The notes under the pieces are model-generated. The model did not search any database, was not told the origin of the DNA, and was given only the letters and a program-made list of their open reading frames with translations. Position numbers and translations under genes: made by a program. A stretch of 64,000 nucleotides of DNA from Obelidium mucronatum (taxonomy: Eukaryota > Chytridiomycota > Chytridiomycetes > Chytridiales > Chytriomycetaceae), in assembly GCA_025765595.1 (NCBI GenBank), contig JAIVFH010000101.1, forward strand, positions 54,838-118,837, given 5' to 3'. Numbering within the stretch: position 1 is the first letter of the stretch; the number at the start of each line of letters is the position of its first letter. Shown piece after piece: positions 44,898 to 56,377 of this stretch.

Positions 44898-47185
44898 TCA
44901 GTTTCTCTTTTCAACAACCACATTGTATCCAAGGGCTCGGCCACCTTCCACAATCAAACCGCCAAACACAGCACCCACTCCTCTCAGTACAATTCTCAAT
45001 ACATTCCCAAGAGACAAGTCGACACCTTGAGATACAGCGCGTTCGGCCCGATTGCCAAAAAACAGGACTGCATATGCAAGAACCATTTTCTGTACCTTTT
45101 TGGCTTGTCGCAAGAAGGCTGCTGGATCCTTGATATACAATGCAACCATTAGCAATACAGAATACAAGCCGGCAGCCCGCATTCTCCTATAAAATCTCGA
45201 CAAAAAAGTTGATACTCCAATCGGCGACTGTGATCCAGGACTTGACACAACTGAAGTGGATCCATTCGCTTGTTTAGCGCTTGTCATGAGATGGGAGAGG
45301 TGGTTTCGTTGCATTATTACAGCAGGTTGTTTCTTAATTATCGAAGCGTTTGGATGCGAGTTGGTTGGAATCTTCATCAGAGCTGGTGAATTGTGACCCT
45401 GATGCTGACCACCCGCATTCCCTAAATTTGCCGCGACATTGGTAGGAGACGCAGACGGAACATATCGGTAAGCATTCGGTTCGGTTCTAATACACAAATA
45501 ATGTCAAAACACACACACACACACACAGAAGTCTTCCGACTCACTCCACGATATTCAAATATCTCATAGGATCCGCGCCACTTCCTCGAATAGGGCATTC
45601 CACAACGTTTCCGTATCCGTTACGTTCAATATTCGCTGAAGTGGCATCCATAACGAGCAGAAGCCCATTTTGCTCATTTTCAACCACAACCCAGTTCACG
45701 GGCTCGTCATTGGTGGGTTCTTCGTCGTCTTGATACCGATCATCTGTATTTTCGTACTCGGCGTGTGTATTATTTCCTGAGTATATACCTCCATTGTTGT
45801 CGTAGTAAGGGCCGTCTTGGGAATACGTTGGTTCGCTATACATTTCTCCGGCATAAGGATCGACGGCATGCAACGGATGTATCATGTTTCCAAATGACGT
45901 TGCTGATCTCCTACAGGGTAGTATGCAGTGCTATCGCCATCACTTGGTGTGACATGTCCGATTCGCGTTGGCGGACGTCCAAGTTGCTCCGACGATACAA
46001 CAGAAACATTCAAGACCCGTCCATTTTCATCAATATAGACAGTATCCGGTGTTGGCTGAATGACTGGTTGTCGGGTATTTGCTAAAGCCGGGGAATAAGC
46101 CGAGGAAGAGGGGATAGACTGATTTTGCTGAGCTCTTTGATAGTATCGCGGAATATTCGAATTTGAATTCTGATGTGTTAGGGATTCCAGACTTTTTTGT
46201 CGATACCGAGAAGCATCTGAGAGAATTCCAGAACTATTCGTGTGAGGCGGGAAGAAACTATTATCAGAGGAGTTGTAAATTTGATCCAGAGATTGATTTC
46301 TTGGTTGGTATTGACTATATGACTGTTGGGGTGTTGGTGGTGGTGGGCGTTTGTCTAGAGATTGTTTACGAGTGTCTAAACGCTTCAAGGACTGTGATCG
46401 TAGAGTCTCTTGATGAGTAGGATAGAGTGGGGGGATATTCATGGTGTGCTCGTTTGGATATTGCATTCTTTGCTGCACTGTCGCTCTCAAGTTTTCGTGT
46501 GACATCAAAACATTTGCAGATCTTTCAGACTGATGAGAATGAATGCTGGCTGATGAGGATTGCAAGTATTCGGAATTTTGCCTTCGTATCGAACTGTTTT
46601 ATGGTTGAGAGACGTGTGGGTTTTTACCTTCATAACAACAAGGATCCAACCATACCTCTGGAATCGGGACATACGAGGACTCTTTATTCTTTTGAGGTGC
46701 GCATTGTCCTTATTGCTTGGCGGTTGGATGGGAGCCTTGGTGAGAATGGATTTTGGTGAAGGGTTGGATGTAACAGGGCTGCTGAATGTATGAACAGAAT
46801 CATTCGACGGATCCCGCATAAGTAACTGAATGTGACAAGAGAAGTGTTATAAACTTGAGTCGCTAAAACATGGTTGGGTGATGATAAACACCTGAGTTCG
46901 AATTCTTCTGTTACGTTCCTCGAGGAGACGTCGCTGCCTCAATGCATTAAACTGCGCCGCATCTAGCGCCTGTCCAAACAAATTATCGATATAGTTGTTG
47001 GTTGAATTTGTATTTGCTGGTTTCGGATGTTCGCTTGCTTCTTGAAAGTCTGCTTCGTCATCGGATGATGAAGGTGAAAACTGAGTATTCGGCTGGGGTT
47101 TACTGATTTGAGTTGTTGCTGTGGTGGGCTGTTGCTCTACTTCTGGAAAGGCACCGATAAGAGGTGAAGTCACAGAAGCACTCAT
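44898..47185 (-). CDS. disordered protein with C-terminal hydrophobic region, between direct repeats
   Basis: Start MSASVTSPLIGAFPEVEQQ at 47185. Exons with Ser/Gln/Pro-rich sequence follow (FGQALDAAQFNALRQRRLLE; KRPPPPTPQQSYSQYQP; RYYQRAQQNQSIPSSSAY; DTVYIDENGRVLNVSVVSS), then PVNWVVVENEQNGLLLVMDA, and a final exon with two hydrophobic stretches (AGLYSVLLMVALYIKDPAAF; KMVLAYAVLFFGNRAERA) ending ALGYNVVVEKRN at 44898. No domain recognised. The whole gene sits between the two direct repeats, as if inserted between the CCDC81-like and CH-domain genes. Exon limits approximate. Confidence 0.5.
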
Positions 47186-47249
47186 AAACTATTTTTAGAA
47201 CACAAGTTTTTATACAAGTGAGACGCGTGAAACTCCATGTGGTCCAAGG

Positions 47250-47740
47250 AGAGATGGCACCCAAGCTCGAAGCGATTCTTGAGCCAATGACAGAAAACTC
47301 GTTTGCACGCAGTGAGACGCTCATGTTCTTGTACCAGAAGGAAAAGGCGAAGCAGTTGTATCAAGAGCAATTAGCGATTTTGAAGCAACGGCGAGAGTAT
47401 GAAACAAGAGTTGCGGATATGGAGAAGAACCATTCTTTGGAGCGGCTGGCATTGTCTAGGAAGGAGTTGAGTTTTCAGATTCAACTAATTGCTATTTATT
47501 TCACTGATATCTGATAATTTGTTTTGCTAGACTTCAAAAGGATATTCATGTTCTATCGAATTTCTTTACTGTAATTCGTTATTATATTCGCTGTTAATTT
47601 TGTGTAATTGGATTGATTTGATACAACACCAACGAATAAATTAAACCGATCAAAAAATAAGCTATCCGTCTAATGGAAGCAAGAATTGCCAGTCTCCACG
47701 GTAAATAGAGACAGGAGCATATGCAAGTTGTCGGATCGAA
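47250..47740 (+). repeat. direct repeat, copy 2
   Basis: Second copy of 44268-44870, carrying a partial CCDC81-like coiled-coil exon (SETLMFLYQKEKAKQLYQEQ) that stays open to 47514, and the first exon of the CH-domain gene. It is presumably the older junction, because only this copy leads into the rest of that gene. Confidence 0.85.
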
Positions 47741-50612
47741 GGAGGCTCACTCTTTGAATATTCTACCCTTTCCCTAGAGCAACTCACAGAAGGAGAGCCG
47801 CTCGCCCTCCTGGAGCAGCTGCAATCGGACCATGAAACGCTCACTGTTGCAGTCTCTCAGCTGCAGAGCAAAGCTGCTGGTGTTGAAGAGCGGGTGGCTC
47901 TCGTGGTCAAACAAGTAGTCAGGGACCTGCAGACCAAGATCGATGCCAGTGTGCGCAAAGAACTCGAGCGGGTGTCGACTCAGATTGTGTTTGAAGTTGG
48001 CGGCGACAAGGAGCTCGAGGCCAAGCTGGCCGAGCGGGTGCGCGACTTCAAGGCCGGCCTTGGCCTCTCGCTCGAGCTGTCGCTGGGCGATCTGCCGACG
48101 AGCGTTGGCTCGAAGGCCGCAGCGCTGTTTGTTGATTTGGTGTCCGTGGCGGAGTTTGAAAGCCAGGCGAAGCTCGAAGAACGCGCAAGCGACCTCGAAG
48201 CAGTGGCCGCAAACACACAGCCGCCGCCAGTGGTTCCCCGCCCAGCGGCGGCTCCCGCAAGGCCGCTTTCCCTGCAAGCGACTCCCTCAGACCCGCCCCC
48301 ACGACCCGCTGTGCCGTCAAAGCCACGCCCAAACACCGTGGCAGTTGTGGAATCACACGATCAAGCGCCTGCTGAACAAGATTCTCATTCAGACGCGGCG
48401 GAAGTGGTCCCTGAAACAGCTTCGGAGCCAGTTGCCGAGGTGGCATCAGAAGAACACCACGAAAGCAAACCACCAGCTGTACAAGCACGAAACAAAAACT
48501 TGATGAGTGATTTGAATAGAATGCTGGCTGCTCCACCGACGAGTGCCCATCGCGTTTCTGCGACGACTAGTGGCGAAGATTTGGGCAGCGAAACTACAGA
48601 TTTATCTACGGAGAAGAAGGCCGATGAAGACAGTTCTCATGTTGAAGCATTGTCTGCTGAAAAGGTGGAGGAAATTCCATCTTTGGCCGAAGTCGCTGCT
48701 GCCGCGACGGCAGCCGCTGCGGCAGCAGCAGCAGCAACAACAACGGCAACTATTGCTCCTACAGGTTCCGCGCCGGCTCCAGTTGCAGCAGTTACATCGA
48801 AAGCCTCGAATGCATCGCTTCCAACAACTTCGAATCCGGCGTTGAATGTGTCGACTCCAGCACCACCAGTGACGCCAAAACCGGCGTCTACAACAACACC
48901 TGCACCACCCGTTGAAAAGACGGAAAAGAAGGGATTAATGGGAATGCTGAGTCATTTGACAAAATCTAGACCAAAGGCTGGGCGAGCAGCGTCCAAGAAG
49001 GGAAGCGAATCTGCCGCTATCGATAAGGCAGAAGTTACAGCTGAAGCCAAGGTTTGACAGAGCCATGATTCGACCGTGATAACTGAATCACAAATTATTG
49101 GCTCTTTTTTTCCAGGAGTCATCTGCCTCGGCAGATGCTTTGGCGGCAACCACATCTGCAGATGTACTGGCGCAACAAGGAGAGGAAGTACAATCAGAGC
49201 CGACGCCAATTCAGCCTGAAGTCGCAGAAATCGAGGTTGCGGTTCAAGAACCAACACCCGTTGCTGCTGCTCCAGAATTCAACAGCGAACCCGAAGCGTT
49301 TGTTCCCCCAAGACCCCCAGTTCCGTTTCCACGCCCTCGCCCAGCCCCCGCAGGTGCAGGGGAATCCCGATCATCGGTTGTGGAATCGCGACAAAGTATT
49401 TCTGAAGGCCGAAAGTCGCTCGTTGTTGACAACACTGCAACACCAATCACTCCAACGACGCCGTCTTATCACGCTGGAATGGTCGATATGATGACTGGTG
49501 CGCCCGCCCCGCCACCAAGACCAAGACCTGCCCCTCGCACCGAAAGCGCAGATAGGCCGCTAAGTACTCTCTCTCAGACGGAATCACCACACGAAAGCTT
49601 GGAACAGGTGTCTGCTTCAAATAACGGAACCGAGGAGCAGCACACGACTAATGCGGTGACGACAGAGGATGGAGGCGATGTTCCAGCAAGACCTGTGATC
49701 CCACCAAAACCGCCTGTTAAGAAGATTCCTGGAGTCTTTTCCAATCAACGTGGGCATAACGCGATGGCTGCACTGGCCAGCGCCATGAACAGTCGCGCTG
49801 CTAGTGTTGGTGCTGGTGCGAGGAGTAGCGTGGTTGGTGGGGAGGAACATGCCGTGACTCCATCGACACCGACTGATGCTGCTGGTGACCAACCTCATGA
49901 CGCTCATGTAGAAGCTAATGGAGAAAGCGCGTCTTCAGTTTAGTACAAGCCGGAATCTGGTTATGATTTTCGATTGATTGTTTCTAACTATGGTCTCTGC
50001 AATTAGCTTCCACACCATATGAGTGCCGAGGCTCTACAACCAGCACGACGACTTTCAGACAACTCATCAGCTGATCCACATCTTCAAAGTCCAGTATTAC
50101 TGGCCCAACCATTGGTAAAAAAGAGCCAATGACTTCGTGTGTCTAAAATCCACATTTAGAATATCAAAAAAGTCGCCCATTCAGTTAGTGGGGATGATAA
50201 AGCAATTGAAAAGGTTCGCTTCTTCGTCTCGTGTCTTTTTTTTGTTAAACGCACCCTTTCAATTGTAGCATGCTTTAGATTGGTTGAACCTCCACCTTGC
50301 AAGCAAGGAAATAGTTGTGGATGATCTTTACACTTCTCTTGGAGATGGATTGAAGCTTATTTATGCTCTTGAGGTGAGAAGATGAATGAATGGGGGCTAT
50401 AGCTTTTGTGTTCTATAAATGCTGATGGAACATTTTCATTGCATAAGGACGCAACTGGTGAATCAGTTGGAAAATACAACAAACGAGCTGCACTCCCTGT
50501 ACACAAAATCGACAACTGTGCAGTGGCCCTCAACTTTTTACAAAAGAAGGGAATCAACACACAGTTCATGACGCCACAGGATATGTTGGATGGAAGAAAG
50601 ACAAGATCTTGA
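47673..50612 (+). CDS. proline-rich coiled-coil protein with C-terminal calponin-homology domain
   Basis: Exon 1 MEARIASLHG, then a coiled coil (EPLALLEQLQSDHETLTVAV; VALVVKQVVRDLQTKIDASV) and a helical part (KELEAKLAERVRDFKAG). A long low-complexity region has several PxxP ligands for SH3 domains (PPVVPRPAAAPARPL, PRPPVPFPRPRPAPA, RPVIPPKPPVKKIPG) and an alanine run. The last exons form a CH domain: ALDWLNLHLASKEIVVDDLY, SLGDGLKLIYALE, ATGESVGKYNKRAALPVHKI and DNCAVALNFLQKKGIN. CH domains bind actin or actin regulators, so an actin/endocytosis scaffold is likely. Near 50592 the frame closes after DMLDG, while a one-base shift would give a typical CH end (KILTLFNYITKK); probably another one-base error. 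GC-rich at 48000-48300. Confidence 0.68.
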
Positions 50613-51174
50613 CTTTGTTTAATTACATTACCAAAAAGTTTTAAAGATGGGTAGGGGGTTTTTTTTTCTTGGGAGAGTGTATTTCGGTTGGATTGTTCTC
50701 TTGGCGTTTCTTGTTTGGAATATACAGTTTAAGTTTTGGGCATGGAAGTGTGGCTTTTTGATGCTTGAGCAGGAAGTTGCTCACATGAACAGAGGAAAAT
50801 TTCATGTTACACATATTGACAGCATCCTTTGCAACTCTGAACAAGACTCGAGGCCATACATCATGTATGATTCGATAAAAATGAAATGGTTTTCTTTTTC
50901 CTCCGTTAGAGGGAAGGTTAAAGGGGTAAGTTTCAGCACAAAGCCCTGAATTATTCACTGACACGGTAATTTAATCCAAGAACCAACCAAAGCATGTGTA
51001 AGGTCCATGCACTTCAATGAGCTATGATGTATTCGGTACCCATTTCCTGCATAGGCCAATATACTGATTTATCAATAGCGCCGTTTTGTAAGTCGGCGAA
51101 GGCATCAACTACCCCCTGACTACCTCCATAGACGGTAATATCACCGATACTGGCAAGGTATGTTTATTAGAACT
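50613..51174. other. intergenic, possible read-through frame only
   Basis: An open frame at 50647-50949 (hydrophobic start GRGFFFLGRVYFGWIVLLA) lies just after the CH-domain gene; it may be the 3' UTR in translation. No start context, no partner exon. Nothing else seen. Confidence 0.35.
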
Positions 51175-51591
51175 TCAATAAGATTGGCGCCGATCCCACA
51201 ATTGCAGTAACGTTGTCTCCATTGTGGCATTCTGGTGGATCAGATCAACAACCAACATTTCAAGGGTATGAATCTGATTTTGCATTTCATGGATCTCCAA
51301 TGCGAGTTTGGAATCCATAGTTTGAACTTGCTCTCGATCCACGCTGGCATGATGATCATCCTTCTCATGTGAAGGTCTGTGTTGATGGTATAATGGTTGC
51401 GATGAAATCAGGACCCGCAAATGTGATGACGATTGTATAAGGTCTCGTGAAGCTGGTGTTCGAAAGACAATCAACGGCGGCTGTGGTATAGTATTTGTTG
51501 AGATAGGAAATGCCAAGTCGGTAGTAGCAGGTGACAATGGCATTGCTACGCTTTCAAGAGAAGCTTTCGCAAAGCTGTGTGGCGCGTCCAT
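51175..51591 (-). CDS. small coiled-coil protein, cluster member 1
   Basis: 138 residues, single exon, starts MDAPHSFAKASLESVAMPLS. Has the shared N-terminal hydrophobic/proline motif in the form NTIPQPPLIVFRTPAS and a C-terminal coiled coil (MDSKLALEIHEMQNQIHTLE, LVVDLIHQNATMETTLLQLW). It lacks the C-terminal acidic-leucine motif of its neighbours and stops right after the coil, so it may be shortened. First of a row of similar minus-strand genes; function unknown. Confidence 0.5.
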   Translation of the reverse strand: MDAPHSFAKASLESVAMPLSPATTDLAFPISTNTIPQPPLIVFRTPASRDLIQSSSHLRVLISSQPLYHQHRPSHEKDDHHASVDREQVQTMDSKLALEIHEMQNQIHTLEMLVVDLIHQNATMETTLLQLWDRRQSY

Positions 51592-51860
51592 TGCTTCTTT
51601 TTTTTTTTGGATTTTCGCAGGATTTTTCGATCAAAAGTGGAGATGGCAAAACACAGAAGTGGTGATGGCCCAAACCACATTACGAATTCTTACCACCATA
51701 ACGCGCCATATCGCAAAATATATACGAGCCAGGTCAAAATTAATTTGTCCCCCTGTTTGTTTCCTCAAAGTATAACAATATTATTTAACAGCTTACTATC
51801 AATTTTATTAAAACTGGCACAGAATAGTAGATTCAAAGATTATTAAGGTTTTGGTTCTTT

Positions 51861-52499
51861 TTACATAAAAGGGAGAGAGGATGATGCGGTGTCCGTACTA
51901 TTATTGTTGCTGCTTGGCCCTGTTGTATCAAATAACAACTCTGACAAAACGTCGTCCGCGTCATCTCTCGGTCTTTTTCCAGAAGATGTTCGATCGAAGC
52001 TCGAGTTTTGTACTGACTGCTGGGGTTGATTCATAATATCGAGCATGAATCCTTGTGTCTGCATTTGCTGGAGCCTTGTAATCTCGTTTGCCATTCGCTG
52101 CTGCTGGTTAAAAAGCTGAAGTACCATCGCTTGAAGTCCCTCCATTTGATGTTGCATTTGCGATATCTTTGCATGCAATTGATAATCTTGGGAGGTTTGT
52201 TGGTGCCGAGTATTGTTGTCCTGGAAATGCGGAAGCTGAGGATTGAACTGCGGCAGTGGCTGGTAGTTGGAAGAAGGCGGAACGGCTTGGACAGGCGACA
52301 TTGTTGGCGGGGTAGGCAAGTTTACTGTGGCCCGACGCTGTCGCACTGCCGCAGGAGACGAGTTAGATCTTGCCGGTAGAAACACATGCTGGTAAGCAGC
52401 ACTGGCATGTAAGCCAGGCGGGGCAGTATTTCCGGAAGGGACTTCTATGCGGACCGGAGGGACGGTTATGACATGGGGAACTTTTGATTCCGCAGACAT
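51861..52499 (-). CDS. Gln-rich coiled-coil protein, cluster member 2
   Basis: 212 residues, single exon, start MSAESKVPHVITVPPVRIEV. Motif V-x-V-P-P-V-x-I-x-V-P near the start; proline-rich part; coiled coil with Gln and Leu heptads (HAKISQMQHQMEGLQAMVLQ, LFNQQQRMANEITRLQQMQ); C-terminal motif GKRPRDDADDVLSELLFD followed by a Ser/Asn tail. The motif order basic patch, acidic stretch, L-x-x-L-L-F is shared along the cluster and looks like a short interaction or activation motif. No known domain. Confidence 0.6.
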   Translation of the reverse strand: MSAESKVPHVITVPPVRIEVPSGNTAPPGLHASAAYQHVFLPARSNSSPAAVRQRRATVNLPTPPTMSPVQAVPPSSNYQPLPQFNPQLPHFQDNNTRHQQTSQDYQLHAKISQMQHQMEGLQAMVLQLFNQQQRMANEITRLQQMQTQGFMLDIMNQPQQSVQNSSFDRTSSGKRPRDDADDVLSELLFDTTGPSSNNNSTDTASSSLPFM

Positions 52500-52810
52500 T
52501 GTCTAGTCTTCTTTTTTGGAGTGGTTTTTTTTTTCGTCGTTCAGGGTAACAAGGGTGGCACTTTGCTTTTTGTTCAAGCCTTAACTGACTTTTCCATTTC
52601 GGGCAACTTCAACATCAAGGGCAAAACCAAAATCAATCCAGTTACTTTTTTTATTCTTACGATTCTAGGTACAAGCGGGAAGGGAGTTTGGAGGTAAGAC
52701 ATGTTACAAAAACGAATAAACGCGACAGATACGTCAGCGGACACCAGAAATAAACAAGACAAGCAGAAAAAGGATGATATGAATATAAAAAACAGCAATT
52801 CGAGAGCAGT

Positions 52811-53869
52811 TTAGGCGGCTTCAAAGCTCAGCAGCTCATTCAAAATATGATCTGCTTCCGACAAATCAGCACCGGTAGTAAGAGTTATATCATCTTCCAG
52901 TTTACGCTTTCCTCCGGCAGCTACTCGCGGTGAAGTTGCTTCAAGTGGAGTAGTAATCGGCGTCAAAATATTGGTGCTGTTTGGTGTACTCGAATTCGGG
53001 TTGGGCAACGCACTTGCGAGGTTCAGAATCTGGGAACTCATAAACCGCTGGTTCTCCAGGAGTTGATTAATATGTAGCTGCATTTGCTGGATTTGGAGCT
53101 TGAGTTGGTGTACTTCTGCTGAAGGATCATGATGCTGTAGTTGTTGGTGAAACTGATGCTGCATCATTTGGTGTTGGTTATAGTTTATGATGGGCTGAGA
53201 CGCCTGCCGACGCAACTGATGATATTGTTGCTGTTGTTGTTGATGATGCTGATGTTGGAATTGTTGATGGTGCTGCTGCTGCACGTGTGGGTTTTGATTG
53301 GCCGTGGGTGTGGGAGGGATATCGAACATCATAGGATTTGCAGTTCCCTGATCCGCCACGAGGCCCGTTGACGAAGTGATGACAGTTGGCGTGCGAATCG
53401 ACAGGCGTTTGTTTGGCTGCTGTCTTTGTGGGGCGGATGCGTTTGGTGGAGAAGTGACAAATTGAGTGGACCCGGACACCATTGGGTTCAGGCTGCCTGG
53501 AACGATCCCAGCCGACAGCGGCTGGCTGGAAGGCAACTGCCAGCCGTGTGCCACATGGATTGGCGCTGAATTGTTGCGGTTCTGTGGAGGGTTGCGGTTC
53601 ATTGGGTTCATTGGGTTGATGTTCAAGGGGAGATGCTGCTGCCTTCCAAGCTGTGGATTAAACTGATGCTGCTGTTGTAAATTCTGCTGCTGCTGGTTGT
53701 TGAACAGCTGTTGATGTTGCTGCTGTGCTTGCGGTTGGTACTGCTGTTGTTGTGTCTGCTTCTGCTGCCCTTCATTGAGTTGACCAGAAACTCCCGAGGT
53801 CTGTCCCACTGCCATCGGTGAATTTGATGCAAGAGTAGGAGAAGCATTCTTTGGTGATACTGAAGCCAT
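52811..53869 (-). CDS. Gln-rich coiled-coil protein, cluster member 3
   Basis: 352 residues, longest of the group. Start MASVSPKNASPTLASNS. Very rich in Gln and His (CAG/CAA/CAT runs at 53220-53290 and 53640-53770), a central motif KRLSIRTPTVITSS, then a coiled coil (VHQLKLQIQQMQLHINQLLE, NQRFMSSQILNLASAL) and the C-terminal motif GKRKLEDD ... EADHILNELLSFEAA. The end matches member 2 (DDVLSELLF). Expandable Gln runs make the length likely to vary between strains. No known domain. Confidence 0.6.
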   Translation of the reverse strand: MASVSPKNASPTLASNSPMAVGQTSGVSGQLNEGQQKQTQQQQYQPQAQQQHQQLFNNQQQQNLQQQHQFNPQLGRQQHLPLNINPMNPMNRNPPQNRNNSAPIHVAHGWQLPSSQPLSAGIVPGSLNPMVSGSTQFVTSPPNASAPQRQQPNKRLSIRTPTVITSSTGLVADQGTANPMMFDIPPTPTANQNPHVQQQHHQQFQHQHHQQQQQQYHQLRRQASQPIINYNQHQMMQHQFHQQLQHHDPSAEVHQLKLQIQQMQLHINQLLENQRFMSSQILNLASALPNPNSSTPNSTNILTPITTPLEATSPRVAAGGKRKLEDDITLTTGADLSEADHILNELLSFEAA

Positions 53870-54381
53870 TTTGGTATCGATAAAGTGACGTATCTTTTGT
53901 CGTCTCGTTCTTTTTTTTTCCGAATTCGATTGATGCCACCCTCGAAATTATCGTCCTTGTAAAACTCAACCCTCATTTAGAAGGTGGCTGATACCGCTCG
54001 CTTTCACAGCCAAAACGCTTGATATAATTATTGTATTATTCCTCTCGTAGTCACCTATTCAAAACCTCTTTTATGCACGAGATTCTCCATTGTTTGATTC
54101 ACACGCTACTCCGATTATTTGTTTCTCTGTTTTCAAATCGACATTTAACGCATTAAGTGCCACTCAGATGTCCCACAAATTACAATATTTCAGTGGGCGT
54201 CCCTTTCGCCCTTGGCACAACCAAAATGACCAAACAAACATTCAGTTTGAATATTACAGAAACTGCATCAGAGCTATAATAGTTTGCACGCTCCTGTTGA
54301 AAATTTCATGATCAAATCATTTTTAATTGGTCTTGACAAAGTGTGTGGGGCAACTTATTTTATTGAAAATGCAAGCTTCTT

Positions 54382-54936
54382 TTAAAGCATCAAAAAGTCT
54401 AAATTTAAGTCTCGATCCTGTTTTTGTCTTTTAAGGGCAGTCGGGTTGTAATCGACTCTCAACAGTGGATCTACTAAATCTTGCGGAATCTGAAGAGGTT
54501 GTGGTATTCTATAGAAAACTGGTTGATTCTGTTCCGACAATGCTTGCAGTGTTTGTGAATGGTGGCCTGGTTTCATGGGAGGAAGCATTGCCAAGACTTG
54601 CAGGATTTGCTTCGAGAGAGCCCTATTTTGTTCTTGTAAGGCTGTTATCTGATGCTGCATATTGGCTTGATTGTTGCGCAAGGCTGTGATTTCATCCGAG
54701 GGATCCAAAGGGCAGGCAGTTTCGGTGTGTCTTGGTGGTGGAATTGGTGTTGATCCTGGCAGCACGACTCTGATTTGAGGTGGGAGATATGGCGAAACCG
54801 GGCACGATCGAGTGTCCAGAGACCTCTTGCGTTTATTTACGGCCGGTGGAGACGACGGCGGTGTATTGGCTTGTGCCGACGATTGTGGAATATCTTGAAG
54901 GAGACCAAGAGTGGGCTGAGCAGCGATGGTATTCAT
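54382..54936 (-). CDS. coiled-coil protein, cluster member 4
   Basis: 184 residues, single exon. Basic patch NKRKRSLDTRSCPVSPY, then the motif LPPQIRVVLPGSTPIPPP, a coiled coil (DEITALRNNQANMQHQITAL, QEQNRALSKQILQVLAMLPP) and C terminus TALKRQKQDRDLNLDFLML, which keeps basic-acidic-leucine order of the shared end motif. The coil is almost in the form NQ-x-N-x-x-L-x-x-Q-I seen in members 2, 3 and 6. Function unknown. Confidence 0.6.
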   Translation of the reverse strand: MNTIAAQPTLGLLQDIPQSSAQANTPPSSPPAVNKRKRSLDTRSCPVSPYLPPQIRVVLPGSTPIPPPRHTETACPLDPSDEITALRNNQANMQHQITALQEQNRALSKQILQVLAMLPPMKPGHHSQTLQALSEQNQPVFYRIPQPLQIPQDLVDPLLRVDYNPTALKRQKQDRDLNLDFLML

Positions 54937-55353
54937 TGCTTTGTGATCACTGATGACTGATTTGTTAGGAAATCCATTCCAGGTGGTTGCCCGGCTTTAA
55001 GATGTTTGAACCGCTTCCAGGAAAAAATCTTATTTGTTTCATGACAACCATATAAAATTTCCATTGATCACTCGATATATAAGTCATCTATAGTGTGCGT
55101 GCAGAAAATGTGAAACTATTGGGCAGTAGGAGTTTATTGATTATGGGAGTATCACATCAACCTCAAACTTATATATTAATATCTACAATATTTTATTCTG
55201 AGAACGTACCAACCCCGAAAGAAAAAATAACTGGAGAGCGAATACTAAAAAAACGGTAAAACATGGATACCCGGAATCATTACTAAAGGGATTAAATTCA
55301 AGAAAGTCTGGGGCTTCACCAAAAAACATTTTTGGTAATCTCTGACGGAGCTT
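54937..55353. other. intergenic within the cluster
   Basis: Promoter of member 4 and 3' flank of member 5. No supported gene. Confidence 0.45.
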
Positions 55354-56016
55354 TCAAAAAGCACCATTGAGTGTTTGACGCATTTGGCTGTACAGCTTTT
55401 TGGTGATGGGAGCCAAGGACGGGTTTGTCGTTGCTGACAAAGCGGAAATTGAGTCATCGAAAAGGAAATCAAGAATAGCCTCATCAGCGTCTCTAGCCCT
55501 CTTTGTGCCTCTTTGAAAAGAGTCGGCTGTTACAGGGTATATATCAGTGGAAGCAGGCGGACTTGGCAATGAGGTGGTTCGTTGATGCTGGGTGGAGGCA
55601 TAGAAATTTGGTGCTTGGGTCCAATTATTTGAGTGGTAGGATATGGCGTTTTCATTTTCACACTCGGTGAATGGTTCCCATGAAGAAAGAGCCAATGTGC
55701 TTGGAGGAGATGAAGATATTCTGTGTCTGCGTTTGCTGGGTGGAGGCTGCTTAGCCGTGTTTTCACAAGCCGATGCTATCACTTGAGGGGATACCATAAC
55801 AATGGGAGGGATCGACGGATGGTTCCAAGACGGTAGACGGACAAGGATCTCTGGAGTAGTAGATGTGAAGGAAGATTGCTGTTGAACTGATCTTCGGCGG
55901 CGTGAGTGTGATGATCGGTACACTGGAATTGCTGAAACTGGTACATGTATTTGAACTGGACTCGGCGAGACGGGTAATAAGTGTTGGAAGTCGATGCTGC
56001 TCTTGCGGTTGTCCAT
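55354..56016 (-). CDS. cluster member 5 with shared N- and C-terminal motifs
   Basis: 220 residues, single exon, start MDNRKSSIDFQHLLPVSPSP. Motif SPVQIHVPVSAIPVYRSS followed by a basic stretch (HSRRRRSVQQQSS), then a second such block (EILVRLPSWNHPSIPPIVMV) and KRRHRISSSPPS. C-terminal motif GTKRARDADEAILDFLFDDS, clearly the same as in member 2. A central coiled coil is weak or missing in this copy, so the two end motifs rather than the coil define the family. Function unknown. Confidence 0.58.
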   Translation of the reverse strand: MDNRKSSIDFQHLLPVSPSPVQIHVPVSAIPVYRSSHSRRRRSVQQQSSFTSTTPEILVRLPSWNHPSIPPIVMVSPQVIASACENTAKQPPPSKRRHRISSSPPSTLALSSWEPFTECENENAISYHSNNWTQAPNFYASTQHQRTTSLPSPPASTDIYPVTADSFQRGTKRARDADEAILDFLFDDSISALSATTNPSLAPITKKLYSQMRQTLNGAF

Positions 56017-56377
56017 ATGTATACGAGTGGTTAAGAATTTTGGGGGTGATTCGGCAAGAGGGGATTTGATTTAGAATCCTCTTTTTTAAGATTTTTTTTC
56101 GCGTGCCACCCGGTCCAGAAGCAGAGCCTTATTTGGGATTTAATCAGTACCACGGTCTCGTTTAATTTTTCCTATTTTTCGCTTCAAGTGTCTGTTCAAA
56201 TATAGTTTTACGTTCCGATCCGGAAACTGCAAAAAAAGTCCAAGCACTCGCGCGCTTATTAGTGGAACCGACGCAAGATATACAAAGCCAGCATTTACTT
56301 TTCTTTTCGACTCCAAAGGCACAACACATTATAAAACACATTTAAAAAACGAAATAGGTAGGGTTAAGCTCAACAAT

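Noticed and set aside
47943..48536. Several long open frames on both strands over the CH-domain gene
   Set aside because: Shadows of the GC-rich, low-complexity exon; only the frame ending in the proline-rich region continues through the introns.
50647..50949. Hydrophobic plus-strand frame after the CH-domain gene
   Set aside because: No start context, no domain, probably 3' UTR; kept only as a note.
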